Shown here: in pieces, positions 23,183-50,496 of the stretch
Numbering within the stretch: position 1 is the first letter of the stretch
Layout: the number at the start of each line of letters is the position of its first letter
Origin: Tubiluchus corallicola
Taxonomy: Eukaryota; Priapulida; Priapulimorpha; Priapulimorphida; Tubiluchidae
Direction: 5' to 3'
DNA: 64,000 nt
NCBI GenBank assembly: GCA_030141605.1
Contig: JAQGDQ010000342.1
Coordinates: 141,501 to 205,500 of the forward strand
Notes under the pieces: generated by a model
Told to the model about the DNA's origin: nothing
Databases searched by the model: none
The model's input: only the letters and a program-made list of their open reading frames with translations
Translations under genes and position numbers: made by a program

Positions 23183-24346
23183 ATGCATGCGAAAGACATC
23201 ATACAAAAGTTGCGAAAGTTTGACGCTTATCCAAAAACTTTAGACGACTTTAGGATAAAGACATTTGGTGGCGCCACAGTAACTTTGGTCAGTGGTCTAC
23301 TGATGTTTGTTTTATTTATGTCAGAATTCAGCTTTTACCTTACTAAGGAAGTTCATGCTGATTTATTTGTGGATACATCCAGGGGACAAAAACTACGTAT
23401 AAACATGGATGTTACATTCCATCGAGTGTCGTGCTCCCTTCTCAGCATTGATGCCATGGATGTATCCGGCGAATCACAAATTGATGTTGCTCATAATATA
23501 CTGAAACAACGACTAGATCTCAATGGGGAACCCATTCAAGAACCGGAGAAAGGAGATATCGGCGACAAGTCGGAAGAAATCGTTGAATCGCTGAAGCAGA
23601 CGCTGAACGAAAGTCGATGCGAGAGTTGTTACGGTGCCGAAACGGTGATGTACCCGTGTTGTAACACGTGTGAAGACGTGCGAGAGGCATACAGGAGGAA
23701 GGGTTGGGCCTTCACCAACCCTGCTGATATCGCACAATGCAACAGGGAAGGTTGGTCCGAGAAACTTGCTCAGCAAACCCGAGAAGGGTGCCACCTGACT
23801 GGATATTTAGAGGTGAATAAGGTAGCCGGTAATTTTCATATCGCACCTGGCAAGAGCTTTCAGCAGCATCATTTACACGTGCACGATATGCAGTCGGTAG
23901 ACGGCAGAAACTTTAACATGTCACATTTCATTAAGTCTTTCTCGTTTGGAGAACCGTATCCGGGGATGGTGAATCCGCTTGATAAACTCGAAGTGACCGC
24001 TCACAAACCACAAATGATGTTTCAGTATTTTGTGAAAGTCGTTCCGACGACATACGAGAATCTTGATTCTACCGTGCTTTATACGAATCAGTATTCCGTA
24101 ACTACAAACACGAAAGTCGTCAAGTCGTCTTTCGGAGAGCAGGGCTTACCCGGGTTCTTCATGTCGTATGAACTTTCTCCGATGATGGTGAAATTTACCG
24201 AGAAGAAGCGATCTTTTTTACATTTTTTAACTGGTGTCTGTGCAATTGTCGGCGGAGTTTTTACAGTAGCAGGTCTCATAGATGCCTTTATTTATCATTC
24301 AGCACAACGGATTCAGCGGAAAATAGAGCTAGGCAAATCATCGTGA
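23183..24346 (+). CDS. ERGIC3: ERGIC3, ER-Golgi intermediate compartment protein 3
   Basis: A 387-residue protein close to the family length. It has a cytosolic N-terminus LRKFDAYPKTLDDFRIKTFG, TM1 at about 29-50, a large lumenal domain including the Cys-rich CESCYGAETVMYPCCNTCED (about 171-190), a second TM at about 345-368 and a short cytosolic tail ending KIELGKSS. ERGIC3 (yeast Erv46) works with ERGIC2 (Erv41) as a cargo receptor cycling between ER and Golgi and retrieving ER residents. The whole coding region is one exon, whereas vertebrate orthologues have many introns. It may be the only copy or a retrocopy. A splice acceptor lies just upstream of the ATG, and ATTAAA follows the stop near 24440. 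Confidence 0.95.
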   Translation: MHAKDIIQKLRKFDAYPKTLDDFRIKTFGGATVTLVSGLLMFVLFMSEFSFYLTKEVHADLFVDTSRGQKLRINMDVTFHRVSCSLLSIDAMDVSGESQIDVAHNILKQRLDLNGEPIQEPEKGDIGDKSEEIVESLKQTLNESRCESCYGAETVMYPCCNTCEDVREAYRRKGWAFTNPADIAQCNREGWSEKLAQQTREGCHLTGYLEVNKVAGNFHIAPGKSFQQHHLHVHDMQSVDGRNFNMSHFIKSFSFGEPYPGMVNPLDKLEVTAHKPQMMFQYFVKVVPTTYENLDSTVLYTNQYSVTTNTKVVKSSFGEQGLPGFFMSYELSPMMVKFTEKKRSFLHFLTGVCAIVGGVFTVAGLIDAFIYHSAQRIQRKIELGKSS

Positions 24347-24895
24347 TGCTTCCAACCGTATAAAATTTTATTTTATCTACCTAAATGTAAATAATTACTG
24401 GCACACAATGAGCTATGTATTTGAACTCGCTACAATGTAATTAAAGAACAAGATTTACATGATTTTATTTCTGTGTCTTTGTTTAGGTGACGGAGTATGC
24501 ATGGATGTTATAATTATATAATTAAATAAGTACCGACAGACCATGATGTGCGTCTGTCATTATTTAGACATGTAAGACGTACTCTCTTTTCCAAAGGGGT
24601 CATGTAAAACATGTCCACTAAATGAAATTAAGTTTCACTTGAAGCACTTCATTTTTTTAAATTCATATCGTAGATGTTGTTTCACTTTATTTGTATAGGG
24701 TTAGTAGGAATAGGTACAATCATTAAATATGTTATAAAGGCTGGAAAGAATAATATACGTAGAAATACCACATGATATAGACTGTACGTACGTATATACT
24801 CTTGCATTGCTGTGTCATCGCAGATCTCATAGTTAGTAGCAATACGATGTCGTGGGTTGAATAATTACAGTAATTTCTAGTCGTATGTAGGAAGC

Positions 24896-25039
24896 CAGGG
24901 GTGTGCAAATTGCTGCCCGTCGAAAGAATTTGTGCGGCCCGCGATCCCAAAGATAGTGCGGGTGGTTTTTTCTACTAGATCGGATGCCATTAATACTATA
25001 GTAGTATAGTTTTTTCTACTAGATCGGATCACACCCCTG
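24896..25039. mobile_element. hAT-like MITE, 144 bp
   Basis: Ends are CAGGGGTGTGCAAATTGC and CACACCCCTG. Flanking octamers TAGGAAGC and TAGTAAGC match at 7 of 8 positions, supporting an 8-bp target duplication. It is an internally shortened relative of the element at 4773-5243, sharing GATAGTGCGGGT and CTACTAGATCGGATGCCA; the TTTTTTCTACTAGATCGGAT block is itself present twice here. Confidence 0.78.
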
Positions 25040-25354
25040 TAGTAAGCTAATGATTATTATCTCATTGCAGAAATTTATAAAAGAGTTTGTCATTTTTGCT
25101 GAGACGTTCAGACTTCATTTTGAAAATTGTTTTGATTGTTTAAAGGGGAAGAAAATGGAATTTGATGTATATCCCATAGAACTTCCCATACGTAGTATAT
25201 TACTTAGCAGTACGTTCACTTGTTTGAAAGACTTGTATAGTTGAAAAAGAAAATTCTTAATAATCTAAATGTTTGTGCCACTTGGTAAAATGGCACTGCT
25301 TTACCTAAAAAGACATAGTTGATCCTGCCAGTTATATAAAATAATTGCATGGTT

Positions 25355-25550
25355 TTGCTTAGTTAGTGAAGAGTGGTTTACGAATGCTCTGATTATTTTT
25401 CAAACTTATATGTTGTTATCTAAACTTGTTTTATACGACTTACCGTTAAAATGGGTGCACGTAACTGTCATTGCGGGAATTTACATTTACAAGTTTTTTA
25501 CAGAGTTACTGCCAACGCAAGCTCTGTACGCAATAACATAGCATGCAAGA
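25355..25550 (+). repeat. right member of the direct repeat pair flanking ERGIC3
   Basis: Counterpart of 21320-21540. The two lie about 4 kb apart with the ERGIC3 gene and a MITE between them. Confidence 0.7.
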
Positions 25551-27204
25551 GGTGTAAAAATTTTAAAAATATAAAATAGGAGAGGCATAAGTTGAATTTT
25601 TAAGCTTTATTTATCATGGGTGTTTTTTGAGCTTTAAGATTTTGGAGTCCTCTGTTTGAGGACTTGCCAGTAATGATAGCACTAGGTGTACCTATCGCTA
25701 GTTGTAACCTCGGGTGTGGACAAAATTATTTCAGGATTTTCTGTTTCACTCTTTACCGTTTTACTTGCTCAAACACCAAAACAGTCTGCAGCTTTGCATT
25801 TTCTTTTGTACGTTTCATTCTCGTAGCGTTAATTTGCATCAAATCAATAGTTTTGTGGTATGTTTGTGTTGGCAGGTATGTACAAGTAAGACGCTTCATT
25901 TTCTCCTCGTCAGTTTGTTATGCTGATTTGCAATCCTGCCCTGAGGTGCAGAATGGAAATGCGATGAGGAAAAGCGTCCTGAGACAAGCAGTTTTCCATT
26001 AGTCTTGATCACAGACAATTTTCATGAAGTGTTTCTCTTTCAAAGTACCTAGTGTTGTGTTTGACTATTTTAGTTTGGGAAAGCATAATGTAATGGTCCA
26101 AATCATTGGCTCTAGAGAATACTTTAGAATGATTTTCACAGCTATGATCAACTAATTGTGATCAAACAAACTATGATCAAACAAACAATAGTTCCAGCCA
26201 TGGATTAAATATCCTCTTGGTGTTGCCTGTACGGGCAGGATTTTCTTAAGCTTGTCTGGGAAGTCTAGCCATCGTTTTCGGTCCGTCAAACCAAGTCCTA
26301 GCACAGAGTGAGGAAACTATGTCATGTTAAAGATTAAGTGTAGTTCTTTACTGCCTGTTAAGGTAAATAATTTGTAATATGCTTCTATGCAAGCACTAAA
26401 TATGTTGTCATTGTTGATTAATGGATTTTTTATGTTATTGCAAGTGCAGTTATAAAGGGTTTCGGGTTTTAAATGTTCGTATCTTCTTATTTATGGTTTC
26501 CAACTAGACCTATTATCAGACAGGTTTAAAAAGACAACTCTTGAATTTGTGTTTCTTTTTGGTGTTTCATTCATTTAAATGGCACCATATTGTGAATTTT
26601 AATAATAAAGTTAAAAGTTTGTGAAATTTTAGAAGTGTATTTCACACACTCTGTTTATAATTTCAATTTGTATAAAAATTTGCAGAAATGGCAGTTAGCA
26701 TTTTTAATGGCAAAACAAGCTTTACAAGATCATATAATGCAGAAAATATTTTGTTATACAGCAACTGGTAACAGAATTAACATTTGTTTAGGACAAAAAA
26801 ACCTGTGATAGCAGTTAACTAAACGAAAATGCACCGAACTAGTTTTCTTTTAAAATTCATTTAGTTTAACAGAATTCAGCTACTTCTCTGAAAATTAAAT
26901 CTACGCACACCGAGAGAGCACATTTTCATAAAGTGTAGGAAAAAAAGAGCAAAAATATTGCAACATTGAACTTCTGCTATAACATCACTCTGTTAACTCA
27001 GTAAAATTACCAAACATTTGATTATTTATGACTAGCTGATGCTGTAACTTGACACGATAACACCAGAAAAACCTGAAAAAGAAAAAATCAAAATCAAAGT
27101 TTCAAAAAAAAACTTCAGTATTTTGACTTTCTTATGCATAATGATGTTATTAAGGAGAAACGGTAGCAACAGAAAAGTAAGCAGAACAATATGATTGAGA
27201 ACAA
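25551..27204. other. intergenic, nothing recognised
   Basis: AT-rich DNA without a supported exon, repeat or RNA gene. Confidence 0.45.
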
Positions 27205-27623
27205 AACGGGGGGGGGGCGCCCCCCTTGTCAAAATTTTGCGCCCCCCTGCAAAATCGGAGAAATAATTTTTTTTGCAGTGAAAATTGCAGTTCGCATGTA
27301 ATCATTTTCAATATTAATTAGAATTAGGTAAAAAATGTTTGGTAGCTTCAGTGTATTATTTTCTTAAAACTTGTGTGTGATAAATTTCTGTAAATAACAA
27401 ATTAGTTAGAGGCACATTAATAACGTTAGGTTAACTGAGAGTTAATTTTCTCATTATTGCTTTGTCCGCTACGCCGTCCTACACACGCTAATTATAGGCC
27501 TGCATGCAGTATAAAAGGGGTTAAAATTGGCTTAACCATTATTTAACCACTTCGGATACCTCGCCGCCCCCCAGAAAATTTTTGCGCCCCCCCCCCTGCC
27601 TGCCACATCTAGTTCCGGCGCTG
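27205..27623. mobile_element. G/C-run MITE-like element, class uncertain
   Basis: An AT-rich core is bracketed by related G/C-rich blocks (CAAAATTTTGCGCCCCCC on the left and GAAAATTTTTGCGCCCCCC on the right) and ends ATCTAGTTCCGGCGCTGG, which resembles a common hAT-type terminus. I could not define the left end. Confidence 0.4.
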
Positions 27624-28073
27624 GAACAAAAGTGAATGCATTCAACAATGGCAATGCTATTTTACTACCAGCTTTTTACATTACAACATCCTGAGCATTA
27701 AGGACCAATTGTTTTCCAAAGAAACATCTTTACTTCCATTGTGCCAACAACCTTGGTTATTCCTTTTTTATTGAGCTTAGTATGTAGAAATGCCTTCTTA
27801 ATTTGTTATCGTAAGAATACTTTTAAATTTGAGCAACCTATCCAACATGCCTTCACCAGCCATTGGTGTTAGTGGTGCCCAAGGCCAACAGATGGTGCTG
27901 TGACAAATGATCCTTCACGCCCAATTCTCACATGCATTATATCAATTTCATTTTTTTCAGATTTCATAAGTTGTTAAAGAGAAAGTCTAATCTTGGGCCC
28001 ATCCAGTTGAGATATACTATTGTAAGTTAAGAAACTTTTGTACTTACCATAAAAAAGCAGTAAAAAGCTAATA

Positions 28074-41381
<13,308 letters not shown>

Positions 41382-41595
41382 TTTGCAAAGTTATTTGTGG
41401 AAGAAAACTGCAAAAAAGATGAAAAACTTTACCTAAAAACTCTTGGTGTAGGTTAAAATATTAAGCTGTGGATGACGTGAGGGAAAATGTTTTCTAATCC
41501 ACCTGCAGATTTTAGCTACTTAATAGGCAAGTGTCGAATTTTTGTGTGCAGTGCCATATACTAGGAAAATAGATCTCCAGTATGTGTGAAAGTTT

Positions 41596-41822
41596 GCAAC
41601 TTTTGCTTCTGCTGAAAAGGCATACATTTATAAAAAGCCTACATGTCACACCGATAGCATATAAATTGCAATTTTTGCTTCTGCTGAAAAGGCATACATT
41701 TATAAAAAGCCTACATGTCACACCAATAGCGTATAAATTGCAATTTTTGCTTCTGCTGAAAAGGCATACATTTATAAAGAGCCTACATGTCACGCCAATA
41801 CGTAGTAGCGTATACAACTGCC
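41596..41822. repeat. 72-bp minisatellite, about three copies
   Basis: GCTTCTGCTGAAAAGGCATA starts at 41605, 41677 and 41749, a constant 72-bp step. Because 72 is a multiple of three and the unit lacks stops in some frames, both strands show repeat ORFs that I do not regard as genes. Confidence 0.93.
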
Positions 41823-42329
41823 CATATCGATAGCGTTTGAGTTTAACAATCTACAAAACTAAAACCAGCACCTGTGCCCCATAGAATTCTAGATGGTGGT
41901 GGTTAGACTGGAAATTAGTGCATTTTTAAAGAAAATCGAGTGAGATGAGATATTAAACTGATAGAAGGGGAGCTTAGAAGCGGCAGGTTGTGTTTGCTAA
42001 CTTTCTTTCACAAGAAGTTAAGTCAAAGGAGTAGGATTACATATTGCAGATAAAGGCAGTATGGCAAACATGGACAATTTCAGTCACCCATTCATTTATC
42101 AACCAGGCCCAGTGTTCTATAACTTTGCAGTGAAGACATGTGAAGAGTTATGTCGCAGTTTCAGTGTAATATATCCAAGTATAGAAAAACTGTGACATAA
42201 TTATTACGTGAAACAAATAGCGTAATCGACGTTGTATGGATTGTATGGAACATAACACAGGCTATTCACCCATTTGGCCATTTCCTTCAGAAGAAGCCCT
42301 GCTTTTTGATTGCCGTGCAACGCATTTAC

Positions 42330-42331
<2 letters not shown>

Positions 42332-42418
<87 letters not shown>

Positions 42419-42492
42419 CTCTCTCTCTCTCTCTCCTTCCCTCTCTCTCTCTCTCTGTCTCCTCCCTCTCTCCCTCTCTCCATCTCTCTGTT

Positions 42493-42578
<86 letters not shown>
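42332..42578. repeat. (CT)n tract
   Basis: About 245 bases of CT repeat with interruptions. It lies upstream of the first troponin T coding exon and would be (GA)n in a transcript starting further right. Confidence 0.95.
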
Positions 42579-42580
<2 letters not shown>

Positions 42581-42754
42581 CATGAGTCTTTTCTTGTTCA
42601 CAAACAGTATAGAAGATTGTGCAGTGTTCATCGCAGGCCTTTTCGCTGTACTTTTCTACACAAAATTGTTGTTAAGGTTACGCGGCAAGTTCTCAATTTA
42701 TCCAGAAATAGTGATAGGAGCCTTGATGGTGTAATTTTTTGCGATACAATGTAG

Positions 42755-44345
42755 TGATCATCACCATAAGTTTACATTCATTTTTGCGTGTTTCTATTAT
42801 TGTAATAATTTCGATAAGATGATATAATATATCAAAAAATGACATCTTCATCCGTGCTTTTCAATGACAATTTATCACCACCAACTGAAGAGTAACTTGA
42901 AAATGTTCGTTTGTGTGCGCCTGGTGGAATCTCAATCATTAACTCTTTTAACTTCTTTCTCTTCTATGCCTTACGCACGTTATTAGCACGCCGTAAAACA
43001 TTAAAATATTTAAACATTCTCAACTGGAATTTCGGCAATGGCGGGCGACATATTTCCACTATTTATTCTCACTCTACAAACAACACTACTTATTAGTCAA
43101 CATGTGCGAATCTGTTAAACATAGCTCCCAGTGGCTTCACGAAGGTACCATTCGCGGACGAAGGGGTGGGTAGGTACAAGTACAAAAGTTCGTTTAGAGC
43201 TATCGCAATACATTGACGAGCAAAAACCCGGTCTCACCGTTGTATTGGGGCCCAAGCTCAGTGTAAGTACAGTGAGAGAGAAAGAGAGAAAAAGAAGGGG
43301 ACAGAAAGAGAGACGACGTATTAGCAGGGTTTTTCTGTAATCCACAAAAACACTTTGTTATCTGTAACACAAATGACGTAAAAATGAACTCCAGTCGTGT
43401 TTTTGTTAGCATATATGCTTTCTTAAAACACATTTTAGTTTTCCATTTATTAGGTAAATGGTTCAGGTAGTTATATTGTTTCACAACTAGCTAACTGCGT
43501 TGTATCCTTTTGTGAGAATTAGTTCATAAAACAAGATTATTTAAAGAGACTTAGTTTGCAAACTGTATTCTTTTTTACTAGCATTGCAATGACAAAATTA
43601 TTAGACATAAAGGCACAAAGTCCCCCAGCACTTCTGTATATATTTGATGGGTAGCGCTGCCCCTTTCTCTGATATGGGTAAATCGTTGGCTTCTTTGCCC
43701 TCAAAAATAGACCCAAGCTGCTCGCACTGGTCCAGGCCGACACGCTGTGGTGTAAGCATCTCATGCGTGCCATATTTGGAAAGGGGTATATAGGAGGCGA
43801 GAAAGAGAGAGAGTGTGTGAGACGTCGAAGAGCGCGAGTTTCTATATTTCTCGAAGCCCTTATTGTTTGCTTTCATAGTACGTGCTTTCACGGTGCAACA
43901 CGTGTCCTGGGTTTAGTTTTACAGCCGCTTTAATTACTGAACAGGCTGTACAATTTAAAACTCTTCATGTAACCATATGATTGTATTCATTCTTGATAAA
44001 GACAAGAAAAACAAGGCACTTTTAGAGATTTGTGTTACACTATAAAAGTGTAATTTAGATATACATGTATTATAATAGGCCTAGGTCCCATTCATGCATG
44101 GACAACGGTAAAAAAGTTTGAGCCTAGAAATGATGTTAGAATCTTATTATATTAATTTTTAACGATAACTCGCTTTTTGGTTTGAAATTAAGCCATGTCG
44201 ATATTACAAAGCTTGCAATTTCTCTGATTTACAACGCTAGTTGTCCGATTTACAAGACTAGTATCGGCTACGTGAGAGTTTGTACTATATTCTTCTTGCA
44301 GAAAACAGGTATAAAGTATACACAGGTAATGTAGAAGCTGTTTAG
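42755..44345. other. no gene recognised
   Basis: Contains a few open frames without family resemblance and short purine-rich runs. It is probably part of the troponin T 5' region or intergenic. Confidence 0.4.
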
Positions 44346-44346
<1 letters not shown>

Positions 44347-44397
<51 letters not shown>

Positions 44398-45060
44398 GAG
44401 TAAGTAAGTAAGTAAGCAAGCAAGTAATTTATTGTCATAATTTTATAATTACAATGAAATTTGTGCGGTTTTACGTACTACAACAGAAATAAATTCAATC
44501 AACCGTTACATACGTGCTAATAAGCTACTTACAGTGATATAGAGAAAATTACTGAAATTTACTGTTGGCAGTGCGAACTGCGACAGGACAGAAAGAATCT
44601 AAAGTCTTTGTGGTTTTAGCGTTAAGCGAACGGTATTTACGGCCATTTTCAAAAAATGTATGACCAGAATGACATGGGCTATTAATGATATAACTTGTGC
44701 TCACGTTGCAACCCTAGTTTCGTGCAAATCTGTTACAGGTTGCTGTTCAATACCTATTATTTTTGAAGCGGGTTTAACATTCGGATCGAGAGCATTATGA
44801 TCTCCCTGCGTGATAGCCCCATGTCAAAGAGTGAGGGCTGTCGTTAAGACAGTTTCAATTACTGCCCGATTAAAATTCGCCATCACAGCAGGGGAAATGT
44901 TAAATGATTTAAGTTGTCTTAAAAAGTACGGACGCTGATGGGTCTTTTAACACAACAGAGCACGTTAGCTTCACATTTAAGATCATCTAAACTTTTACTT
45001 CCAGAAATTTTAAAACTTTGGCAATTTCAACGGCTGTATTATGTATAAGTAAAATTAAAT
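44347..45060 (-). mobile_element. decayed non-LTR retrotransposon with (CTTA)n tail
   Basis: Read on the minus strand, a relic near 44550-44700 gives SPCHSGHTFFENGRKYRSLN then KTTKTLDSFCPVAVRTAN, matching the common LINE RT ending of a His/Pro, GRRYRS, Phe-Pro-x-Ala-Val-Arg type. Many stops lie upstream. The 3' end is a (GTAA/CTTA)n array at 44347-44416. Confidence 0.65.
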
Positions 45061-46059
45061 GAAATACTTCTGCCCGAAAACCTTAATATAGCTGCCTTAG
45101 GAAATAATGATCTGTTGAAGTTGTTATTATTCGGAAAAGATGAATTTAACTATGTTGCTAACTGTAAAATATTCCTATGCATACTTGACTTCATATTACG
45201 TACTAAACGCTTCCAGTAGTTTCTATCTGGTATGAAATGCATCAGTCTTAAATAATCGTACATTAATATTTTCTAACCGTCATTTTCTACTAATGTCTAA
45301 TGTAAAACTTGTCAACTTGTGTAGTTATAGTCAATTCTTACTGTAAATGTTCTTGTAAATAGTGTATAAAGTCTGTTGTGGTGAGGATCCTAAATCATGT
45401 TGTTCAAACTGTCTGATCCAATCGTAAATAAATTATGTTTAAACTAAACTAAGTAAAGACACTATATTAGTAAATTTTATGAGTCTTTATTGTGATGAGC
45501 TTTCAATGCATTTCAGGTTGTAGTAATATTCAACAGCATGTTGCGTCATGTGTTCGTAAGAAGATGCCGACAGCCTATAGTTTTTCTGCTTAGTATAATT
45601 ATTGACATCTTCCACATGCAGAGGGCGCTGCTAGAGGGTGCTGTGACTGTTGTTACATCTGTCAACACAACAGTTTGACAAAATATTTTAGTGGTATAAT
45701 ACCAGCATGGATGTAATGAGTCTCGTGTTCTTCTTTTCAGATTTATAGTCTTGTTAAGGCGTGAATTCATACCGGGGAAGCCGTGAAACCACTAACTCAA
45801 ATTGGCTCTGGGATTACTGTCGCAGACATGTGTGTTCTGTTAAGTTGAGATCACGAATGGATCATTTTGAACTGATACACGTTGTTAAACACTTAGCAGC
45901 TGTTTTTTCTAATTGCTTAACTTCTGAAAACACAGTAATTATTGTCATAATAGTTTATGGCGACGAAAATAATATTTGCGAAATGAAACGATATTAAACT
46001 TTGAGGGATTGCGCGGGGGTTGCACAACAATAGGAAGCAAAATGAAAAGAATGGGAGAG

Positions 46060-48520
<2,461 letters not shown>

Positions 48521-48660
48521 TACCTAAGAAATGACGTCAAACAGCTCCCCGACGATTTGCTCAGCAAATGAGGGGCAAGAGAGAGGAGGAAGAGAAGCAG
48601 ACGACCCAAAAGTTGGTCACGTGTCGAAAGTTGAAACTGCGCATGCGCGAGGATTATCAC
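48521..48660 (-). promoter_or_regulatory. possible distal promoter and non-coding first exon (troponin T?)
   Basis: This short GC-richer island carries a palindromic CRE, TGACGTCA (48532-48539), and an NRF1-like TGCGCATGCGC (48638-48648), with CACGTG nearby (48619-48624). On the minus strand CATTTCTTAG is followed by GTAAGTGG (near 48524), a strong splice donor. Troponin T needs an upstream non-coding exon, since its 5' UTR starts at an acceptor at 41408. Linking the two is inference. Confidence 0.35.
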
Positions 48661-48699
48661 GTTCTAATTATGCCGGCTCCTGTGTGCTGGCTTCATTTT

Positions 48700-48800
48700 A
48701 TGTAGATTTACACAAGGCGTCTCATAGAGACCCGTGCTTAGCCTTACAAGTTAAGCAATACCCAGGCTGGTCAGTGCACGAATGGATGACTGCAGAGTTC
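48700..48800 (+). repeat. 5S-rRNA-derived sequence (SINE head or 5S pseudogene)
   Basis: AAGTTAAGCAATACCCAGGC and TGGTCAGTGCACGAATGGAT and GACTGC line up with the internal promoter of animal 5S rRNA (AAGTTAAGCAACGTCGGGCC, then TGGTYAGTACTTGGATGGGT, then GACCGC), covering box A, the intermediate element and box C. The outer stems of 5S are not kept, so this is not a functional 5S gene. 5S-headed SINEs (SINE3 class) are known in animals. Confidence 0.6.
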
Positions 48801-48840
48801 AGCACTCGTTCAGGGTGGTTTCGTTCGCCATGCTGATTCT

Positions 48841-49260
48841 GGCCATTTACCGCATACAGGGGCAATGTGTTTACCTCGGAATTTGGTTAGAAAATCTTTG
48901 CCAGTTCAAGCGCCTATGATGCAACAAAGCGTCCAGCGTCTGGAAGCGAGAAAGAACGTATGTATTGTCAATGGGCGATGAACTCAAAGATTCTGGAAGC
49001 AGGCGCTGGAAACTCTTCCTATCCGTGAGGGTCTGGCGACCAACGTCCGTTCTTCAACCAGCCAATGATGACTCGGCCTGCCGCTTACTGTACGAATGAA
49101 TAACGTAAAGACAGCGAGAAAGTCAGAAATAAACTTGATATCGGCCATTTTGTTTTTCTGCGAAGAAGATAGAGATTAGATGCTTTGATTTTAACTTGTT
49201 ACTCAGAAGCCAGACGCAGGACACTGGAAGCCAAACGCTGGACGCTTTCGTGTATCACTT
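48841..49260. repeat. short inverted repeat pair
   Basis: AAAGCGTCCAGCGTCTGGAA near 48926 faces TGGAAGCCAAACGCTGGACG (then CTTT) near 49225 in inverted orientation, about 300 bp apart, with related GCTGGA/CCAGAC motifs between. This could be a small DNA transposon remnant. Confidence 0.35.
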
Positions 49261-49359
49261 GGCTTTACTTGATCAGAGACAATTTTATACTAAGTAATTG
49301 TTAATTTAGGCCCGCTCGAGTATACAAAAATAAATTATGTAGTTGTGTAAAGTTAATTT

Positions 49360-49545
49360 GTGTGTATAACACTTGTGATTCGCTTGAAATATATCTAATT
49401 TATGTATAAAATGTTATTCGTTGTACATAGTGTGAAACTGGAAATATTTAAAAGATGTAATTTGTTGATCTGAGCCTGCAAAAAGAGGTACCTTTTTGTA
49501 TATATGTTAATTTCTTTAATAAAGATTTATTATTATTATTATTAT
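49360..49545 (+). mobile_element. retroposon 3' end with (ATT)n tail
   Basis: Ends TTTAATAAAGATTT then (ATT)5, typical of a LINE or its dependent SINE. It could belong with the 5S-like head at 48700, but the distance is long for a SINE. Confidence 0.4.
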
Positions 49546-49984
49546 ATTTGGCTTTAGCGACTCATCTTAAAGGATTAGCTTCTACCACGAGTTAAATTCC
49601 AGTCTAACCACAACTGTCCAAATTGAGTCGACTCCGACTGTATTCCGACTTGCAATGTGCCTAATTGAACTGACAAAATACCTAGTGAGGCGAGAGAGGA
49701 AAGCGGGAAAAGAGAACACAAGTTTTATGCCCAAGTTGGTAATTAAAAGAAGCACAAGTTTAGGTTTTTTGTCATAGGTTGCTAAATGTAAATTAAATAA
49801 ATGTAAATTTAAGTAAATGTTTATTAAAAGTAAAAAAATAAAGTAAATTTAGTAGAAAACTCAAAAATCTTGCGTGCATTTTAACGTCGTTCAATTTAAT
49901 TTCCGTCAACAGGTGGCACCACATGATAAAATGTAAGCACGTTGATGCAATGTATACACAATAATAATTGTAATTATTGATTGG

Positions 49985-50460
49985 TCTTTACAACTAACCA
50001 ACTAACCAACCAGTCAGCCGATCAACCAGCCATTCAATAAAACAACCAAGCAGCAAACAAACCAACTAACTAACTAGTCAGCCAACCAACCACCATCCAT
50101 CCATCCAGCCAACTAACCAGCCTTTAAATCAGCCAGCTAATGATCAGTTAACCTAACGACCAACCAATAAATAAACCAGCCAATCAACCAAGTAACCGAT
50201 CAGTCAACAAACCGATTAAATATGCAACCAACAACCAAACAACCAACCAATAAATAAACCAGCCAATCAACCAAGTAACCGATCAGTCAACAAACCGATT
50301 AAATATGCAACCAACAACCAACCAACCAACCGGCCAGTTAGCTAACTAATAAATCAATCAACCAACCAGCGAACTAGGCAGAACTAGCTCGTCAGTAATC
50401 AATCATCAAATCATCTAGTCAACTGACAAACCAGTCAATCAACCGACTGACTAAAAAATT
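49985..50460. repeat. degenerate CCAA-type tetranucleotide array
   Basis: A run of AACC/ACCA/AGCC units with drift. Inside it a segment of about 80 bp (ACCAATAAATAAACCAGCCA onward) is repeated in tandem at about 50163 and 50244. Confidence 0.85.
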
Positions 50461-50496
50461 AGCAAGCCCACGCACCAGATGAAGCAACAGTGAACT

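Noticed and set aside
41512..41833. Repeat ORFs on both strands over the minisatellite
   Set aside because: The 72-bp unit is a multiple of three and happens to lack stops; the predicted proteins have no recognisable features.
48745..48792. A functional 5S rRNA gene
   Set aside because: Only the internal promoter part is preserved; the 5' and 3' stem sequences and a T-run terminator are absent.
49985..50460. CRISPR-like or regulatory repeat array
   Set aside because: Units drift continuously in length and sequence with no spacer structure; it is a degenerate simple repeat in a eukaryotic genome.
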